Below are positions 62,723 through 64,000 of a stretch of DNA of 64,000 bases, piece after piece. Positions within the stretch are counted from its first letter, which is position 1. Each line of letters begins with the position of its first letter. The DNA is taken from the NCBI RefSeq assembly GCF_023374055.1, contig NZ_JAMBEP010000001.1:1054001-1118000 (forward strand). The letters run 5' to 3'. The notes beneath the pieces are model-generated. The model saw nothing but the letters and a program-made list of their open reading frames with translations. It ran no database searches and was not told the origin of the DNA. The translations under genes and the position numbers were made by a program. This DNA is from Luteimonas galliterrae (GTDB lineage Bacteria > Pseudomonadota > Gammaproteobacteria > Xanthomonadales > Xanthomonadaceae).

Positions 62723-64000
62723 TTACTCGAAGCGGTAAGACACCTGCAGGCTCCAGAACCGGCCCGGCACGTCGTAAGTGCTGGGGTCGTAGCCGTTGAG
62801 CGCGCAGCTGTAGCAAACGCGCGGATCCTTGTCGAAGACGTTGTTGAGGTTCAAGCCGAAACGCAGGCCCTGCACGCCGAACGGCGAGTCCCAGCTCGCG
62901 AACAAGTCGTGGTAGGTCGTGGCGCCCAGCTTGTCGCGCGACAGCGACGGGTTCTCGAAGTTCGGCTCCGAACACAAGCCCATCGCGGTAAGCGACAAGG
63001 TCGGGTTGCTGTCGAACGCATCCGAGCAGCGTTCGGTGAGCGAGCTGGTGTAGCGCGCGGTCCAGCCCAGGCCGAAGTTGCCGCGTTTCCAATCCACGGT
63101 CAGCTTCGACTGGACGCGCGGAATCGCGCTGTCGTTCTCCTCGACGCCCACCGTGCGGCTGAAACGGCTCCCGAAACTGTCGGTAGCGACGAAGCTGTCG
63201 ACGTAAGTGTTCTGCCAGTTCGCGCCGAAGCGGCCGACGTCGGTCTCCAATGCCCATTCGATGTTCAGATCGACGCCGTCGGTCTCGATGTCGCCGATAT
63301 TGGCCAGGCGGTTGTCGAACGAGGCGATGGTGCCGGTGGCGTTGCGCACGATGCCCGCGCACGACGACGAGGCCGCATTCGCCGATGCCACGCAGGCGTT
63401 GAGCACGTCCTGCGCATCGGGCGCCTGGATAGCCGATTTCACATGGTGGCGATAGTAGGTGGCTTCGATGTCCAGGCTGTCGGCGAACGCACTGCCCTTG
63501 ATCCAGTCGGGGCTGTAGACCGCGCCGAAGGTCAGGCTCTCGGAAGTCTCCGGCTGCAGCTTGTCGTTGCCGCCGGTGGTGGTGAAGATCTGGAAGCCCA
63601 GCTGCTTGTAGGTGGTCGGAATGCCGAGCGCGGTGCAGTTGGCGATCAACTGCGCGTTGCCGGACGTCGCATATCCGGAGCAAGGATCGGTGATGCTCGC
63701 GCCGAACTGCGACAGGCCGTAAAGCTCGCCGATGAACGGCGCGCGGAAACCTTCCGAGTAGGTGCTGCGCAGCAACAGCGAATCGTGGGGGCGCCACTTG
63801 AGGCCGATCTTGGTGGTGGTCACGTCGCCGAAGGTGCTGTAGTCCGAATAGCGGGCCGCCACGCTCAGGTCGAGATCCTTGGCGAAACGCTTGTCGCGCA
63901 GCAGCGGCGCGCTGAGCTCGCCGTAGAATTCGCTGACGTCGTAATCGCCCTGGGTGGCGACCGTGGCCGCCTGGTCCGGGATTTCGCCGGCCACGCGCGC
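62723..64000 (-). CDS. TonB-dependent receptor, C-terminal part (runs off the right edge)
   Basis: The last 425 or so residues of an outer-membrane TonB-dependent receptor whose start lies beyond the window. The barrel shows SVAARYSDYSTFGDVTTTKIGLKWRP, LLRSTYSEGFRAPFIGELYG, an even-cysteine-rich loop (CSGYATSG...NCTALG, CVASANAASSSC), FGLGWTARYTSS, and the C-terminal FWSLQVSYRFE. The pattern is that of the large Xanthomonas-type receptors with YSDYSTFGDVTTTKIGLKW; the ligand is unknown. The frame is open to the edge. Confidence 0.93.
   Translation of the reverse strand, partial: ARVAGEIPDQAATVATQGDYDVSEFYGELSAPLLRDKRFAKDLDLSVAARYSDYSTFGDVTTTKIGLKWRPHDSLLLRSTYSEGFRAPFIGELYGLSQFGASITDPCSGYATSGNAQLIANCTALGIPTTYKQLGFQIFTTTGGNDKLQPETSESLTFGAVYSPDWIKGSAFADSLDIEATYYRHHVKSAIQAPDAQDVLNACVASANAASSSCAGIVRNATGTIASFDNRLANIGDIETDGVDLNIEWALETDVGRFGANWQNTYVDSFVATDSFGSRFSRTVGVEENDSAIPRVQSKLTVDWKRGNFGLGWTARYTSSLTERCSDAFDSNPTLSLTAMGLCSEPNFENPSLSRDKLGATTYHDLFASWDSPFGVQGLRFGLNLNNVFDKDPRVCYSCALNGYDPSTYDVPGRFWSLQVSYRFE

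Overview
The window reads as high-GC gammaproteobacterial chromosome, most like the Xanthomonadaceae (Lysobacteraceae: Lysobacter, Luteimonas, Xanthomonas and relatives). The evidence is the rpoE-rseA-mucD-lepA-lepB-rnc-era-recO block without rseB, three large TonB-dependent receptors, an AidB-like acyl-CoA dehydrogenase, and several families of long intergenic palindromes. The genus is inference. I see no phage, transposase, integrase, rRNA or CRISPR. The last gene runs off the right edge.

Layout. 0-6.4 kb, minus strand: a patatin/Omp85 fusion, a DUF4136 lipoprotein, then a translationally coupled set made of a formylglycine-generating enzyme, a DUF1622 membrane protein, a DUF2092 protein and an Asn-rich exported protein. 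Upstream of this set lie two truncated gene remnants fused end to end. 6.5-12.9 kb: a signalling cluster with an unknown multispan membrane protein, a receiver-only protein, a NarL/LuxR-type regulator, an AraC regulator, a MASE1-like histidine kinase and an outer-membrane channel. Palindromes of the form RGTA-N4-TACY precede four of these genes. 12.9-13.7 kb is gene-free repeat DNA. 13.8-30.3 kb: TonB receptor, tRNA-Arg(CCT), ALDH7-type dehydrogenase, pyrD-murB, DMT exporter, PAP2 phosphatase, ispG, xseA, a second aldehyde dehydrogenase, a DUF1579 protein, and a second TonB receptor behind LacI-like operators.

30.5-42.5 kb: a GAF-GAF-GGDEF-EAL protein, an overlapping ECF sigma/anti-sigma/YigZ set, an MsbA-like ABC exporter, short-form 6-phosphogluconate dehydrogenase, and a minus-strand FAD monooxygenase/acyl-CoA dehydrogenase/L,D-transpeptidase set. 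42.2-50.4 kb: cold-shock protein, methylthioinosine phosphorylase, hpt, nagZ, CYTH protein, rlmD, ydbL, ydbH and a receiver-Hpt protein. The phosphorylase releases hypoxanthine that hpt can convert to IMP, so these two neighbours form a salvage route. 50.6-59.9 kb: the conserved envelope-stress/ribosome block in the order recO, era, rnc, DUF4845, lepB, lepA, mucD, rseA, rpoE, all minus strand, with a sigma-E-type promoter before rpoE and a composite terminator/promoter between rseA and mucD. 60.2-64 kb: fused enoyl-CoA hydratase/3-hydroxyacyl-CoA dehydrogenase, a MAPEG protein and a partial TonB receptor.

The strongest undescribed signal is the shared palindrome in the 6.5-12.1 kb signalling cluster, which suggests a small regulon. 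Large intergenic inverted repeats fill most gene ends, and four interrupt the conserved mucD-recO block. Family assignments are from motif recognition by eye; no database search was run.
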